Below, piece after piece: positions 35,939 through 45,795 of a stretch of 64,000 bases of DNA. Numbering within the stretch: position 1 is the first letter of the stretch; every line of letters begins with the position of its first letter. The position numbers were made by a program, and so were the translations under genes. The DNA lies in NCBI GenBank assembly GCA_016792565.1, contig JAEUMK010000058.1:1-64000 (forward strand). Direction: 5' to 3'. The notes below the pieces were generated by a model. That model made no database searches. It was not told where the DNA came from and worked only from the letters and a program-made list of their open reading frames with translations. The DNA comes from Alphaproteobacteria bacterium. Lineage in GTDB: Bacteria; Pseudomonadota; Alphaproteobacteria; Micropepsales; Micropepsaceae.

Positions 35939-36699
35939 GCCGCGGGGGCCTTCGCCTCGGCGTCAACATCGATCACGTCGCCACCATCCGCAACGCGCGC
36001 GGCGGGACACATCCGGATCCGGTGAAGGCGGCGCGGATCGCCGCTGCGGCGGGGGCCGACGGCATCACCGCCCATCTGCGCGAGGACCGGCGCCACATCA
36101 CCGACGCCGACATCGCGGCGCTGGCGCGCGACATCGACCTGCCGCTGAACCTGGAAATGGCGGCGACCGACGAGATGCTGGAGATCGCGCTGCGCCACAG
36201 GCCGCACGCCGCCTGCATCGTGCCCGAGCGGCGCGAGGAGCGCACGACCGAGGGCGGGCTGGACGCCGCCGGCCAGCACAATTCTCTCAGCCCGCTCGTG
36301 CGCGCGCTGGGCGGCGCGCGGATCCGCGTCTCGCTGTTCATCGAGCCCGATCCGCTTCAGCTCGACGCGGCCGTCTCGCTGGGCGCGCCGGTGGTCGAGC
36401 TGCACACCGGGGCCTATGCCCATGCGGTGATCGACGGCGATGCGGCGCGGACCGCCGAGTTGCTGGAGCGCATCCGGGCCGCGGCCGCCTATGGCGCGGC
36501 GCGCGGACTGGAGATCCATGCAGGCCACGGCCTCACCTTCGACAACGTGGCCCCGGTCGCCGCCATCGGCGAGATCGCCGAACTCAATATCGGCCACTTC
36601 CTGATCGGCGAGGCGATCTTCTCTGGCCTCGATTCCGCCGTGCGCCGCATGCGTCTGATGATGGACCAGGCGCGCTCGGCCGCCGCGAGCGCGGCCTGA
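35935..36699 (+). CDS. pdxJ: Pyridoxine 5'-phosphate synthase
   Basis: PdxJ closes the ring of pyridoxine 5'-phosphate in the deoxyxylulose-dependent pathway. The 254-residue barrel has LGVNIDHVATIRNARGG near residue 8, GITAHLREDRRHI near 43, VPERREERTTEGG near 95, FIEPDPLQLDAA near 135 and GLEIHAGHGLTFDN near 188. The ATG at 35935 overlaps the pyrE stop (ATGA). Longer open frame upstream is rejected because it lies inside pyrE. Confidence 0.97.
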   Translation: MSRGGLRLGVNIDHVATIRNARGGTHPDPVKAARIAAAAGADGITAHLREDRRHITDADIAALARDIDLPLNLEMAATDEMLEIALRHRPHAACIVPERREERTTEGGLDAAGQHNSLSPLVRALGGARIRVSLFIEPDPLQLDAAVSLGAPVVELHTGAYAHAVIDGDAARTAELLERIRAAAAYGAARGLEIHAGHGLTFDNVAPVAAIGEIAELNIGHFLIGEAIFSGLDSAVRRMRLMMDQARSAAASAA

Positions 36700-36702
36700 G
36701 CG

Positions 36703-37110
36703 ATGATCCTCGGCATCGGCTCAGATCTCTGCGACGTGCGGCGGATCGAGAAGACGCTGGCGCGCTTCGGCGAGCGGTTCATCGCCCGCACCTTCACCGA
36801 CATCGAACGCGCCCGTTCCGAGCGCCGGGCGCAGCGCGCCGGGTCCTATGCCAAGCGGTTCGCCGCCAAGGAGGCGTGCTCCAAGGCCCTGGGCACGGGG
36901 TTCCGGGACGGCGTCTATCTGCGCGACATCGGCGTGGTGAACCAGCGCAGCGGCCGTCCGACGCTGGCGCTGGCCAATGGCGCAGCGGAACGGCTGGCGG
37001 CGATGACGCCGCCCGGACACCGCGCCGAGATCCACCTGACGCTGACCGACGAGTATCCGCTGGCGCAAGCCTTCGTGATGATCGTCGCCATCCCGTTGGC
37101 CGCCCCTTGA
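36703..37110 (+). CDS. acpS: Holo-[acyl-carrier-protein] synthase
   Basis: AcpS attaches 4'-phosphopantetheine to acyl carrier protein. The 135-residue product has the magnesium Asp in [15 protein letters not shown] near residue 8 and the catalytic Glu in [16 protein letters not shown] near 52. ATG start three bases after pdxJ. pdxJ-acpS-lepB-rnc-era-recO is a usual order in alphaproteobacteria. Confidence 0.96.
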   Translation: MILGIGSDLCDVRRIEKTLARFGERFIARTFTDIERARSERRAQRAGSYAKRFAAKEACSKALGTGFRDGVYLRDIGVVNQRSGRPTLALANGAAERLAAMTPPGHRAEIHLTLTDEYPLAQAFVMIVAIPLAAP

Positions 37111-37180
37111 CGGGCAAGGGCGGCCTGAGTCTCTTGGTGCCAGTCGCGGGCAGGCCCGCCGCAACAGGCCCCGCAATCCG

Positions 37181-37981
37181 ATGAGCTTGATCGACGTGCC
37201 AGCCAGAAAGAAGCCCAAGCCGTCCCGCGGCTGGTTCCACGAGATCATCTCGACCTTCGTCTATCCGCTGCTCGCGGTGGTCGCGGTCTATTCGCTGCTG
37301 TTCCAGCCGTTTCGCATTCCATCCGGATCGATGATCGACACGCTGCTGGTCGGCGATTTCGTCTGGGTGTCGAAATTCTCGTACGGCTATTCCAAGCACT
37401 CGGTGCCGTTCAGTCCGCCGCTGTTCGAAGGGCGCATCTGGGGCGGCGAACCGGAGCGGGGGGACGTCATCGTCTTCAAGCTGCCGCGCGACAACTCCAC
37501 CGACTACATCAAGCGGCTGGTCGGCCTTCCGGGAGACCGGGTGCAGGTGAGGGACGGCATCCTCATCATCAACGGCGAGCCGGTGAAGACCGAATTCGTC
37601 GGCGAAGTGGAGGTGCCGATCGAGTCGGGCCGGGCGGGGACGCACAAGGTGCGCAAGTACCGCGAGACGCTGCCGGGCGGCGTGACGCACTATATCCTGC
37701 AGGAGCGCGACGGCGGCACGAGCCTCGGCATCGATCCCGACAACACGCCGGAATACGTGGTCCCGGCGGGCCACTATTTCATGATGGGGGACAACCGCGA
37801 CAATTCGGTCGACAGTCGCTGGCCGACCGCCAGCGGGGTCGGCTTCGTCCCCTACGAAAACCTCGTCGGGCGGGCCGAGCGGATATTCCCCTCCTGGGAC
37901 GCCTCGCAGTCCGCCTTCTGGGAAATCTGGAACTGGCCGGCGGCAATCCGCTGGGATCGGCTGTTCCAGTCGATCGATTAA
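37181..37981 (+). CDS. lepB: Signal peptidase I (first of two)
   Basis: LepB removes signal peptides from exported proteins at the periplasmic face of the inner membrane. The 266-residue protein has one membrane helix (about 24-41), the nucleophile S50 in PSGSM, the general base K111 in DYIKRLVGLPGD, and the GDNRDNSVDSR box near residue 205. Both catalytic residues are intact. A second complete lepB follows after 82 bases. Confidence 0.96.
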   Translation: MSLIDVPARKKPKPSRGWFHEIISTFVYPLLAVVAVYSLLFQPFRIPSGSMIDTLLVGDFVWVSKFSYGYSKHSVPFSPPLFEGRIWGGEPERGDVIVFKLPRDNSTDYIKRLVGLPGDRVQVRDGILIINGEPVKTEFVGEVEVPIESGRAGTHKVRKYRETLPGGVTHYILQERDGGTSLGIDPDNTPEYVVPAGHYFMMGDNRDNSVDSRWPTASGVGFVPYENLVGRAERIFPSWDASQSAFWEIWNWPAAIRWDRLFQSID

Positions 37982-38063
37982 GCTTTCGGCACGAATTTGC
38001 CGGGATTAGGCGGGCCGGACGGGTTATGATGGAGGAAGGGACGATCCTGTCCCGCCGACCGCC

Positions 38064-38858
38064 ATGACCGCTCAGTCCACAACCCTGCCCAAACCGCACT
38101 CCCTGCTCGCCGAGGTCGCCCGGACGCTGCTCTATGCGCTGGCGATCGTCATGGTCGTGCGGGCGCTGCTGTGGCAGCCGTTCAACATCCCCTCCGCGTC
38201 GATGGCGGAGACGCTGCTGCCGGGCGACTATGTCGGCGTCTCCAAGTTCGCCTACGGCTATTCGCGCTACTCGCTGCCGGGCGGGCTCGGCCTGTTTTCC
38301 GGCCGCATCTTCGGCGCCGATCCGCAACGCGGCGACGTGGCGGTCTTCAAGCTGCCGCGCGACAACGCGACGGACTACATCAAGCGGGTCATCGGATTGC
38401 CGGGCGACCGCATCCAGATGAAGCGCGGCATCCTGCATATCAACGGCCAGCCGGTTGGGATGAAGCCGCTGGGCGAGGCCGTCATCGCGATGGGCGACGG
38501 CCCGGCCCTGCGCGGCAAGCGCTATCTCGAAACGCTGCCGGACGGGCGCAGCTACACCATCTTCGACAAGTACGAGGCGAGCGCCGGCGACAATACTGCG
38601 GAGTATGTCGTGCCCGAGGGCCACTACTTCATGCTCGGCGACAACCGCGACGACTCGACCGACAGCCGGTTCGCGCCCAAGTCGTCCGGGGGCGCCTTCA
38701 TCGAGAACAAGGACGGGGTCGGCTTCGTGCCCTCCGAGAACCTGGTGGGACGGGCCGATACGATCTTCTTCTCGGCCGACGGCACGGCCGGCTTCCTGGA
38801 CGTCTGGAACTGGCCGTCCGCGATCCGCTGGGACCGGATCTTCGGGGGGGTGGAGTGA
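38064..38858 (+). CDS. Signal peptidase I (second, tandem paralogue)
   Basis: A 264-residue signal peptidase I with catalytic S46 (PSASM), K107 (DYIKRVIGLPGD) and GDNRDDSTDSR near residue 191. It is clearly homologous to the preceding gene yet diverged: SGS is SAS, and the loop after the GxxP segment differs. Both genes look functional. ATG start; the stop overlaps the rnc GTG (GTGA), so it is coupled to rnc. Whether the two peptidases differ in substrate cannot be read from sequence. Confidence 0.95.
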   Translation: MTAQSTTLPKPHSLLAEVARTLLYALAIVMVVRALLWQPFNIPSASMAETLLPGDYVGVSKFAYGYSRYSLPGGLGLFSGRIFGADPQRGDVAVFKLPRDNATDYIKRVIGLPGDRIQMKRGILHINGQPVGMKPLGEAVIAMGDGPALRGKRYLETLPDGRSYTIFDKYEASAGDNTAEYVVPEGHYFMLGDNRDDSTDSRFAPKSSGGAFIENKDGVGFVPSENLVGRADTIFFSADGTAGFLDVWNWPSAIRWDRIFGGVE

Positions 38859-39535
38859 AGCCGCTCGACGCCCTGCAGGCGACGCTCGGTCATCGCTTCG
38901 ACGACCCGGCCCGCCTTACCGAGGCGCTGACCCATGCCAGCGCCGACGCGAAGCGCTCGAACGAGCGGCTCGAATTCCTCGGCGACCGCGTCCTGGGCCT
39001 CGTCGTGGCCGAGGAGCTCATCCGCCGCTTCCCCGGCCTTGAGGAAGGCGAGCTGGCCGTGCGGCTCAATGCGCTCGTCCGCAAGGAGACCTGCGCCCGC
39101 GTGGCGCAGGACACCGGAATCGACACCCATATCATCCTGGCGCCGGGCGAGCGGCAGACCGGCGGCGTCGCCAAGAAGGCGGTGCTGGGCGACGCCTGCG
39201 AAGCGATCATCGCGGCGCTCTATCTCGACGGCGGCCTGCCGGCGGCCCGGCACTTCATCCTGACCGCCTGGAAGAACGATTTCGACGCCAGCGCCGGGGT
39301 CGGCCGCGATCCCAAGACCGAACTCCAGGAGTGGGCGCAGTCGCGCTCGGATCTGGGGCGGGCGTTGCCGGTCTATCGCGTGACCCATAGCTCCGGCCCC
39401 GCCCATGCGCCGCATTTCGTCGTTGCGGTCTCGGTCGGAACGGCCGGGACGGCCGAGGGCGAGGGCGGCTCGAAGCGCGAAGCCGAGCGCAACGCCGCCG
39501 CCGCACTCCTTGCAACATTGAAAGGGCCGGCATGA
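38855..39535 (+). CDS. rnc: Ribonuclease III
   Basis: RNase III cuts double-stranded RNA in rRNA processing and antisense control. The 226-residue product has the signature NERLEFLGDRVLGL near residue 36, the second acidic cluster LGDACEAIIAALYLDGG near 106, and a C-terminal dsRNA-binding domain (DPKTELQEWAQ and GGSKREAERNAAA). GTG start at 38855 overlapping the lepB stop; no ATG is suitable. The stop overlaps the era ATG. Confidence 0.96.
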   Translation: MKPLDALQATLGHRFDDPARLTEALTHASADAKRSNERLEFLGDRVLGLVVAEELIRRFPGLEEGELAVRLNALVRKETCARVAQDTGIDTHIILAPGERQTGGVAKKAVLGDACEAIIAALYLDGGLPAARHFILTAWKNDFDASAGVGRDPKTELQEWAQSRSDLGRALPVYRVTHSSGPAHAPHFVVAVSVGTAGTAEGEGGSKREAERNAAAALLATLKGPA

Positions 39536-40461
39536 CGCCGCCAGAGTCCGTCCAGCGTTCCGCCATCGTCGCCGTCATCGGGGCGCCCAATGCCGGCAAG
39601 TCGACGCTGGTGAACCGCCTCGTCGGGGCCAAGGTCACGATCGTCACCCACAAGGTGCAGACCACCCGGATGCGGGTGCGCGGGGTGATGATCGAGGGCG
39701 AGGCGCAGATCGTTCTGGTCGACACGCCCGGCATCTTCGCGCCGAAGCGACGGCTGGACCGCGCCATGGTCGGCGCGGCCTGGGCAGGCGCCGAGGACGC
39801 CGACTCGATCCTGCTGATCGTCGATGCGGCCGACCTCGACGCCAAGCCCAACGGTCTGGGGGCACAGGACACCAACCGCATCATCGAGGGCCTGAAGGGG
39901 CAGAACCGCAAGGCGGCGCTGGTGCTCAACAAGGTCGATGCCCTCAAGCGCGAAAAGCTGCTCGACCTCGCCACGCGGCTGAACGCCGCGTTCCCGTTCG
40001 AGGAGACCTTCATGATCTCGGCCCTCAAGGGCGGAGGGGTCGACAGGTTGCGGGCCTGGCTCGCCGGGCGGGCGACGCCGGGGCCGTGGTTCTTTCCCGA
40101 GGACCAGACGGCCGACCTGTCGAGCCGGATGATGGCTGCCGAGGTAACGCGCGAGCAGCTCTATCTGAGGTTGCATGAGGAGCTTCCCTACTCGGTGCAT
40201 GTCACGACCGAGGGGTGGCAGGAGCGCAAGGACGGCTCGGTCAGGATCGACCAGGTGATCCTGGTGGAGCGCGACGGCCAGAAGCCGATCGTCATCGGCA
40301 AGGGCGGGGCGACGCTGAAAGCGATCGGCGCCGCCGCCCGCAAACAGATCGCCGAGATCCTGGGCCAGCCGGTCCACCTCTTCCTGACGGTCAAGGTGAA
40401 GAGCAGCTGGGCCGAGGAGCGGGGGGTCTATGACGAGATCGGTATCGACTTCGAAAGCTAG
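39532..40461 (+). CDS. era: GTPase Era
   Basis: Era binds 16S rRNA and assists 30S assembly. The 309-residue protein has P-loop GAPNAGKSTLVNRL near residue 16, DTPGIF near 64, NKVDA near 136, and the C-terminal KH domain with VIGKGGATLKAIGAAARKQIAE near 255. ATG start in overlap with rnc. An AT-rich 48-base gap to recO follows. Confidence 0.97.
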   Translation: MTPPESVQRSAIVAVIGAPNAGKSTLVNRLVGAKVTIVTHKVQTTRMRVRGVMIEGEAQIVLVDTPGIFAPKRRLDRAMVGAAWAGAEDADSILLIVDAADLDAKPNGLGAQDTNRIIEGLKGQNRKAALVLNKVDALKREKLLDLATRLNAAFPFEETFMISALKGGGVDRLRAWLAGRATPGPWFFPEDQTADLSSRMMAAEVTREQLYLRLHEELPYSVHVTTEGWQERKDGSVRIDQVILVERDGQKPIVIGKGGATLKAIGAAARKQIAEILGQPVHLFLTVKVKSSWAEERGVYDEIGIDFES

Positions 40462-40509
40462 TTATTTCATATAATTATCTTCTATATCTCATCCAAAACG
40501 TGAGGATTC

Positions 40510-41238
40510 GTGGACTGGCAGGACGAGGGATATGTGCTCTCGGTCGCACGGTTCGGCGAGTCCGATGCGATCCTCGACGTGCTGACCCGCGGGCACGGCC
40601 GGCATGGCGGACTGGTCAAGGGCGGTCTTTCCAAGAGCAGGCGCGCCGGCCTGCAGCCGGGCAACCGCGTTGCGGTATCCTGGCAGGCCCGGCTGTCCGA
40701 CCATCTGGGGCGCTACGAGGTCGAGCCGTTGCGGGCCCATGCCAGCCTCGCCCTTGACTCCGGCCCGGCGCTCGCCGGCCTGTCGGCCGCCACCCAGATG
40801 GCTGCGCTGTGCCTGCCGGACCGTGAAATCCACCCCGCCGTCCATGACGCCTTCGGTGTGCTGATGGCGGCGCTTACCGGCGACGACCCGGTCCTCGGAG
40901 CGGCGATCTTCGTGAAGTGGGAAACCGGGCTTTTGCAGGACCTTGGCTTCGGGCTCGATCTGGGGCGCTGCGCCCTGACCGGCTCGATGGACGATCTCGC
41001 CTTCGTCTCGCCCCGCACCGGGCGGGCGGTCACGCGCGGCGCGGCGGCCCCCTATGCCGGGCGGCTGCTCGCACTGCCGCCCTTCCTGCTCGGCAACCAG
41101 ACCGGGCGCCCGACGGCGGGCGACCTCGCCGACGGCTTCCGCCTGACCCGGCACTTCCTGATGCAATCAGTACTTGAGCCACACGGTAGGATTATGCCGC
41201 AGGCGAGGGACTATTACGCGGATTTAATGACGCGCTGA
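40510..41238 (+). CDS. recO: DNA repair protein RecO
   Basis: RecO, with RecR, loads RecA onto gaps coated with single-strand binding protein. The 242-residue protein begins VDWQDEGYVLSVARFGESDAIL, the usual N-terminal OB-fold, with GGLVKGGLSKSRRAGLQPGN near residue 35. GTG start at 40510 with GAGGA 6 bases upstream. The 48-base gap after era is AT-rich and could hold a weak promoter. Confidence 0.93.
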   Translation: MDWQDEGYVLSVARFGESDAILDVLTRGHGRHGGLVKGGLSKSRRAGLQPGNRVAVSWQARLSDHLGRYEVEPLRAHASLALDSGPALAGLSAATQMAALCLPDREIHPAVHDAFGVLMAALTGDDPVLGAAIFVKWETGLLQDLGFGLDLGRCALTGSMDDLAFVSPRTGRAVTRGAAAPYAGRLLALPPFLLGNQTGRPTAGDLADGFRLTRHFLMQSVLEPHGRIMPQARDYYADLMTR

Positions 41239-41287
41239 GCGGTCAATTACCGGAGTTGGGATGCCCGGCGGCTGTTATGGTCGGCGC

Positions 41288-42307
41288 ATGAAGACCTATC
41301 GATTCGACGCCCTCACCAGCCTTGAGGACCTGACCCTGCACGACGAACCCATGCCGGCGCCGCAGCGCGGCGAGGTGGTGGTGCGGGTTCATGCCGTTTC
41401 GCTCAACTACCGCGATCTTTCGGTTGTGCTCGGGAACTATGTCCACGCCGCCATGACTGGCCTCGTGCCGTGCAGCGACGCGGCCGGGGAGATCGCGGCG
41501 GTCGGCGAGGGCGTGACCGCCTGGAAGCCGGGCGACCGGGTGATCAGCATCTTCCATCCGCGCTGGTTCGGCGGCCGGCCGCATCGCACGCTGGGGCACG
41601 AGACCTATGGCAGCGCGCAGGACGGCTGGCTGTGCGAATACAAGGTGTGTTCGCAGGAGGCGGTCGTGGCGCTGCCCGCGGGGATTTCCTACGCGGCCGG
41701 CTGCACGCTGCCCTGCGCCGCGACGACGGCCTGGAATGCGCTTTCCGGCGCGCCGCCGGTCCGCGCCGGGCAAACGGTCCTGACGCTCGGCACCGGCGGG
41801 GTTTCGATCTTCGCCGTGCAGCTCGCCAAGCTGCTGGGCGCGACGGTGATCGCCACGACGTCGAGCTCGCGCAAGGGCGAGATCCTGAAAGGTCTCGGTG
41901 CCGATTATGTGGTGAACTACGGCGAGATCGCCGACTGGGGCGTCCATGTGAAGAAGGAGCTGACCGGCGGCATGGGCGTCGATTGCGTGGTCGAGGTCGG
42001 CGGGCCGGGCACCGTGAACCAGTCGCTCCATGCCGTGCGCTGGGGCGGCGAGGTGGTGCTGATCGGCTTCCTGACCAGCGAAAATCCGGGCATCGACTAT
42101 TTCCACCTGAAGGGCAGCGGCGCGACCGTGCGTGCCATCGGCGTCGGCGATCGCGCGACCTTGCAGGATTTGGTGCGGGCGGTGGAGGGCGGCCGTTTGC
42201 AGCCGGTGATCGACAAGACCTTCGACTTCGCGGACGCCAGGGCCGCCTTCGCGCATCTGCAGGCGGCGAAGCATGTCGGCAAGGTCGTCATCGCGGTCGG
42301 CGGATAA
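41288..42307 (+). CDS. Zinc-free NAD(P)-dependent alcohol dehydrogenase/quinone reductase family
   Basis: A 339-residue medium-chain dehydrogenase/reductase. It shows the GroES-like N-terminal domain (RVHAVSLNYRDLSVVLGNY), the nucleotide loop LTLGTGGVSIFAVQLAKLLGA near residue 163, and GADYVVNYGE. The usual zinc ligands Cys and Glu of alcohol dehydrogenases are not placed as in the zinc group: the site reads SDAAGEIAAVGEGV, which is the GxxG region without a GHE motif. ATG start at 41288; the longer frame from 41261 has no ribosome site. Substrate unknown. Confidence 0.9.
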   Translation: MKTYRFDALTSLEDLTLHDEPMPAPQRGEVVVRVHAVSLNYRDLSVVLGNYVHAAMTGLVPCSDAAGEIAAVGEGVTAWKPGDRVISIFHPRWFGGRPHRTLGHETYGSAQDGWLCEYKVCSQEAVVALPAGISYAAGCTLPCAATTAWNALSGAPPVRAGQTVLTLGTGGVSIFAVQLAKLLGATVIATTSSSRKGEILKGLGADYVVNYGEIADWGVHVKKELTGGMGVDCVVEVGGPGTVNQSLHAVRWGGEVVLIGFLTSENPGIDYFHLKGSGATVRAIGVGDRATLQDLVRAVEGGRLQPVIDKTFDFADARAAFAHLQAAKHVGKVVIAVGG

Positions 42308-42376
42308 CCCGCGCCGCTGGACGGATCGGGCGGGGGGCGGCTATCCGCTGTCAGTCCCGCTCCTTGATTGATTCGC

Positions 42377-44623
42377 ATGGCCCGTACCGCAGCCCCGCCG
42401 CCGCCCGAAGACGAAATCCGCGACGAGCCGCTCGCCCGTGCGCTGGGGGAGCGCTATCTCTCCTATGCGCTGTCGACGATCACCGCGCGGGCGCTGCCCG
42501 ACGTGCGCGACGGGCTGAAGCCCGTCCACCGGCGCATCCTGTTCGCGATGACCCGGCTCGGCCTCAATCCGGCCGCGCCCTTCAAGAAGAGCGCGACGGT
42601 GGTCGGCGAGGTGATCGGCAAGTATCACCCGCATGGCGACCAGTCGATCTACGACGCCATGGTGCGCCTCGCGCAGGATTTCGCCGCGCGCTATCCGATC
42701 GTCGACGGGCAGGGCAATTTCGGCTCGATCGACGGCGATAACGCCGCCGCCTACCGCTACACCGAAAGCCGCCTCACCGCCGTCGCGACCGCCATGGTCG
42801 AGGGGCTGGACGAGGACGCCTGCGATTTCCGGCCGACCTACAACCAGGAAGGCGAGGAGCCGGTCGTCCTGCCGGCCGCCTTCCCCAATCTGCTGGCGAA
42901 CGGCGCGGCCGGCATCGCGGTCGGCATGGCGACCTCGATCCCGCCGCACAATGCGGGCGAGTTGTGCGACGCGCTGGTCCATCTGATCAGGACGCCGGCG
43001 GCCCGCGACGACACGCTGCTCAACTTCATCAAGGGGCCGGATTTCCCGACCGGCGGCGTCATCGTGGAGACCCGCGAAGCGATGGCGGAAGCCTATCGCA
43101 CCGGACGCGGCGGTTTCCGCACGCGGGCCCGCTGGCGCAAGGAGGACGGCACGCGCGGCTCGTACATCCTCGTGATCGACCAGATTCCCTACCAGGTCCA
43201 GAAGTCGAAGCTGATCGAGCGCGTGGCCAGCCTGCTGCAGGACAAGAAGCTGCCGCTTCTGGAGGACATCCGCGACGAGTCGGCCGAGGACATCCGCATC
43301 GTGCTGGAGCCCAAGAGCCGCACGGTCGATCCGGAACTGCTGATGGAGCAGCTCTTCCGCCAGACGGAACTGGAAAGCCGCTTCCCGCTCAATCTCAACG
43401 TCATCGACGCCGACGGCGCGCCGCGCGTGATGAGCCTGAAGGAGGCGCTGCAGGCCTTCCTCGACCATCGCCGCAACGTGCTCCAGCGCCGCTCGAGGCA
43501 CCGCCTGGAGCAGATCGCCCGGCGTACCGAGATACTGGAAGGCTATCTCGTCGCCTTCCTCAATCTCGACCGGGTGATCCGCATCATCCGCGAGGAAGAC
43601 GAGCCCAAGCCCAAGCTGATGGCCGCGTTCAAGCTGACCGACGTGCAGGCCGAGGCCATCCTCAACATGCGGCTGCGCTCGCTGCGCAGGCTGGAGGAGA
43701 TGGAAATCCGCGGCGAGCACAAGAAGCTGAAGGACGAAGGGGCAGGGCTGACGAAGCTGCTCGGCTCGGACGATCTCCAGTGGCAGCGGATCAGCGAGGA
43801 GATCGGTGAGATCAAGTCCAAGTTCGGCCAGAAGACCAAACTGGGCGCGCGCCGCACCCAGTTCGCCGACGCGCCGGCGCTGGACGAGATGCCGGAAGAG
43901 CATTTCATCGAACGCGAGCCGATCACCGTCATCTGCTCGGACAAGCTGTGGATCCGCGCGATGAAGGGGCATGTCGAGCGGGGCACGGAGCTGAAGTTCA
44001 AGGAAGGCGACAAGGGCCGGTTCTTCATCCACGCCGAGACGACCGACAAGCTGATCGCCTTCGCCACCAACGGACGTTTCTACACGCTGGGCGGCGACAA
44101 GCTGCCGGGCGGGCGCGGCATGGGCGAGCCGATCCGGCTGCTGATCGATCTGGAGAACGACGCCGACATCGTGGCGCTGTTCGTCCACAAGCCGGGGCGG
44201 ATACTGCTCGTCGCCTCCAGCAGCGGTCACGGCTTCCAGGTGGCCGAGGACGAGGTCGTCGCCATGACCCGCAAGGGCAAGGGCGTGATGAACGTCGAGG
44301 CCGGGCATGAGGCCGCCGTGGTGACGCCGGCCGAGGGCGACTCGATCGCCGTGTCGGGCGAGAACCGCAAGGTCGTGGTCTTCCCGCTGGCGGAGGTTCC
44401 CACACTGGCGCGCGGGCGCGGCGTGACACTCCAGAAATACCGCGACGGGCGCTTGGTCGACGCCCGGACGTTCACCCTCAAGGAGGGTCTCAAGGACTCC
44501 AACGGGCGCCTCTGGAGCGACAAGGAGCTCGCCGACTGGCGCGGCGGGAGGGCCAATGCCGGCCGTCTCGCGCCGAAGGGCTTTCCGAAGAACAACCGCT
44601 TCCGGCCGATCGGGGAGTTCTGA
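42377..44623 (+). CDS. parC: DNA topoisomerase IV subunit A
   Basis: ParC is the DNA-cleaving subunit that, with ParE, unlinks daughter chromosomes. The 748-residue protein has the active-site tyrosine in [11 protein letters not shown] near residue 129 and [14 protein letters not shown] near 84. At the position of the quinolone-determining serine it has Gln, which is common in this group's ParC. The C-terminal beta-pinwheel is shorter and lacks a clear GyrA box, which supports ParC rather than GyrA. ATG at 42377; a TTG nine bases before it is in frame but unnecessary. parE is not in this window. Confidence 0.95.
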   Translation: MARTAAPPPPEDEIRDEPLARALGERYLSYALSTITARALPDVRDGLKPVHRRILFAMTRLGLNPAAPFKKSATVVGEVIGKYHPHGDQSIYDAMVRLAQDFAARYPIVDGQGNFGSIDGDNAAAYRYTESRLTAVATAMVEGLDEDACDFRPTYNQEGEEPVVLPAAFPNLLANGAAGIAVGMATSIPPHNAGELCDALVHLIRTPAARDDTLLNFIKGPDFPTGGVIVETREAMAEAYRTGRGGFRTRARWRKEDGTRGSYILVIDQIPYQVQKSKLIERVASLLQDKKLPLLEDIRDESAEDIRIVLEPKSRTVDPELLMEQLFRQTELESRFPLNLNVIDADGAPRVMSLKEALQAFLDHRRNVLQRRSRHRLEQIARRTEILEGYLVAFLNLDRVIRIIREEDEPKPKLMAAFKLTDVQAEAILNMRLRSLRRLEEMEIRGEHKKLKDEGAGLTKLLGSDDLQWQRISEEIGEIKSKFGQKTKLGARRTQFADAPALDEMPEEHFIEREPITVICSDKLWIRAMKGHVERGTELKFKEGDKGRFFIHAETTDKLIAFATNGRFYTLGGDKLPGGRGMGEPIRLLIDLENDADIVALFVHKPGRILLVASSSGHGFQVAEDEVVAMTRKGKGVMNVEAGHEAAVVTPAEGDSIAVSGENRKVVVFPLAEVPTLARGRGVTLQKYRDGRLVDARTFTLKEGLKDSNGRLWSDKELADWRGGRANAGRLAPKGFPKNNRFRPIGEF

Positions 44624-44649
44624 CGCCAGCAGAGGGGGAACCCGAGGAC

Positions 44650-44670
44650 GATACACGTATAAAGTGTATC
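44650..44670. promoter_or_regulatory. 21-base inverted repeat between parC and the DUF900 gene
   Basis: GATACAC and GTGTATC flank GTATAAA, a perfect inverted repeat in an AT-rich patch of 104 bases (44624-44727). It is 58 bases before the downstream ATG and contains a TATAAA-like box in its centre, so a regulator could block a promoter there. There is no T-run, so it is not a simple terminator. Role is inferred. Confidence 0.45.
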
Positions 44671-44727
44671 TTGCGCCTCACACCTCTTTCAGATTGAAAT
44701 TCCCTTAGGTCAACTTGGGGAAGCGCC

Positions 44728-45795
44728 ATGCCGGATTGGGTCTACTACGCGACGAACAGAAACGAGATCACCGACGCCGCGGGCCGGGAGATCGGCTTCG
44801 GGCCGCACCTCAACCCGAAATCGCCCGTCTGGCTGCGCTACGGCGCGGCGGCCATGAAACCGGCGACCCGCGGCAAGACCGAGAACGAGTTTGTCGTGGA
44901 ACGGCTCCATATCGAGCCGGAGCACATGCCTGATCGCGGCGAGAGCGCCGAAGCGATGGTCCGCGGCAGCGACAAGGTCTTCGAGACACTGCGCAAGGAA
45001 ATGTGCGCCAACCGTGCCGACCTGATCCTGCTGGTCCATGGGTTCGCCTGTTCGTTCGAAAACGCGCTGTCGAACGCGGCCTCGATCAAGAAGCGCTACT
45101 CGACGCCGCGCCGCCCCGTCGAGGTCGCGGTGTTCAGCTGGCCATCGGACGGGTCGATGAATCCGGCGGCCTTCAAGTACAAGAAGGACCGCGACGACGC
45201 GCGCTCGTCGGCCAAGGCGGCGTCGCGCGCCCTGCGGCGTCTGATCGAGTTTCTCGAAGACCTGCCTCAGGAAAAGCTCTGCGGCCGGCGCATCCAGCTC
45301 GTCGCGCACAGCATGGGCAACTATGTGCTGCGGAACGCCCTGCAGGCGCTGATCTCGGACTTTCCGCACAAGACGCTGCCGCGCATCCTCACCAACATCT
45401 TCCTGATGGCGGCCGACGAGGACGACGACACCTTCGAGCACGATCACAAGCTGGCGCGCCTGCCCGAACTGGCCGAGCGCGTGAACGTCTATTTCGCGAA
45501 GGACGACAGGGCGCTGATGATCAGCGACGTCACCAAGTTCCAGAGCGACAGGCTGGGCGCCGGCGGGCCGCGCACGCTCACCAACCTGCCGCACAAGGTC
45601 GTTCTGGTCGACTGCGCGGAGGTGTCGGACACCACGGCTCTGGAAGCGCGCCACCAGTACTACCGGGCCCGCGCGGAGGTGATCGCCGATGTCCAGCAGG
45701 TGCTGGCGGACAGGGCGCCGGAAGACATCAAGCCCGGCAGGGCATGGATTCCGGCGCGGCGCTGCTTCCGCCTCAAGCCTGCGCGGAGCGGCTAG
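44728..45795 (+). CDS. Alpha/beta hydrolase, DUF900 family
   Basis: A 355-residue cytoplasmic protein with the DUF900 alpha/beta-hydrolase features: ILLVHGFACSFENAL near residue 99, the WPSDG turn near 133, and the nucleophile elbow LVAHSMGNYVLRNAL with Ser near residue 194. A catalytic His is probable near the end but not identified. The first 30 residues (MPDWVYYATNRN) are typical for the family. Substrate unknown. ATG start with GGGGAAG upstream. Its stop shares bases with the stop of the next, convergent gene (CTAG). Confidence 0.88.
   Translation: MPDWVYYATNRNEITDAAGREIGFGPHLNPKSPVWLRYGAAAMKPATRGKTENEFVVERLHIEPEHMPDRGESAEAMVRGSDKVFETLRKEMCANRADLILLVHGFACSFENALSNAASIKKRYSTPRRPVEVAVFSWPSDGSMNPAAFKYKKDRDDARSSAKAASRALRRLIEFLEDLPQEKLCGRRIQLVAHSMGNYVLRNALQALISDFPHKTLPRILTNIFLMAADEDDDTFEHDHKLARLPELAERVNVYFAKDDRALMISDVTKFQSDRLGAGGPRTLTNLPHKVVLVDCAEVSDTTALEARHQYYRARAEVIADVQQVLADRAPEDIKPGRAWIPARRCFRLKPARSG

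Noticed and set aside
42341-44656. Long open frame (771 codons) antisense to parC
   Set aside because: Shadow of parC; low-complexity Arg/Asp/Leu composition and no domain.
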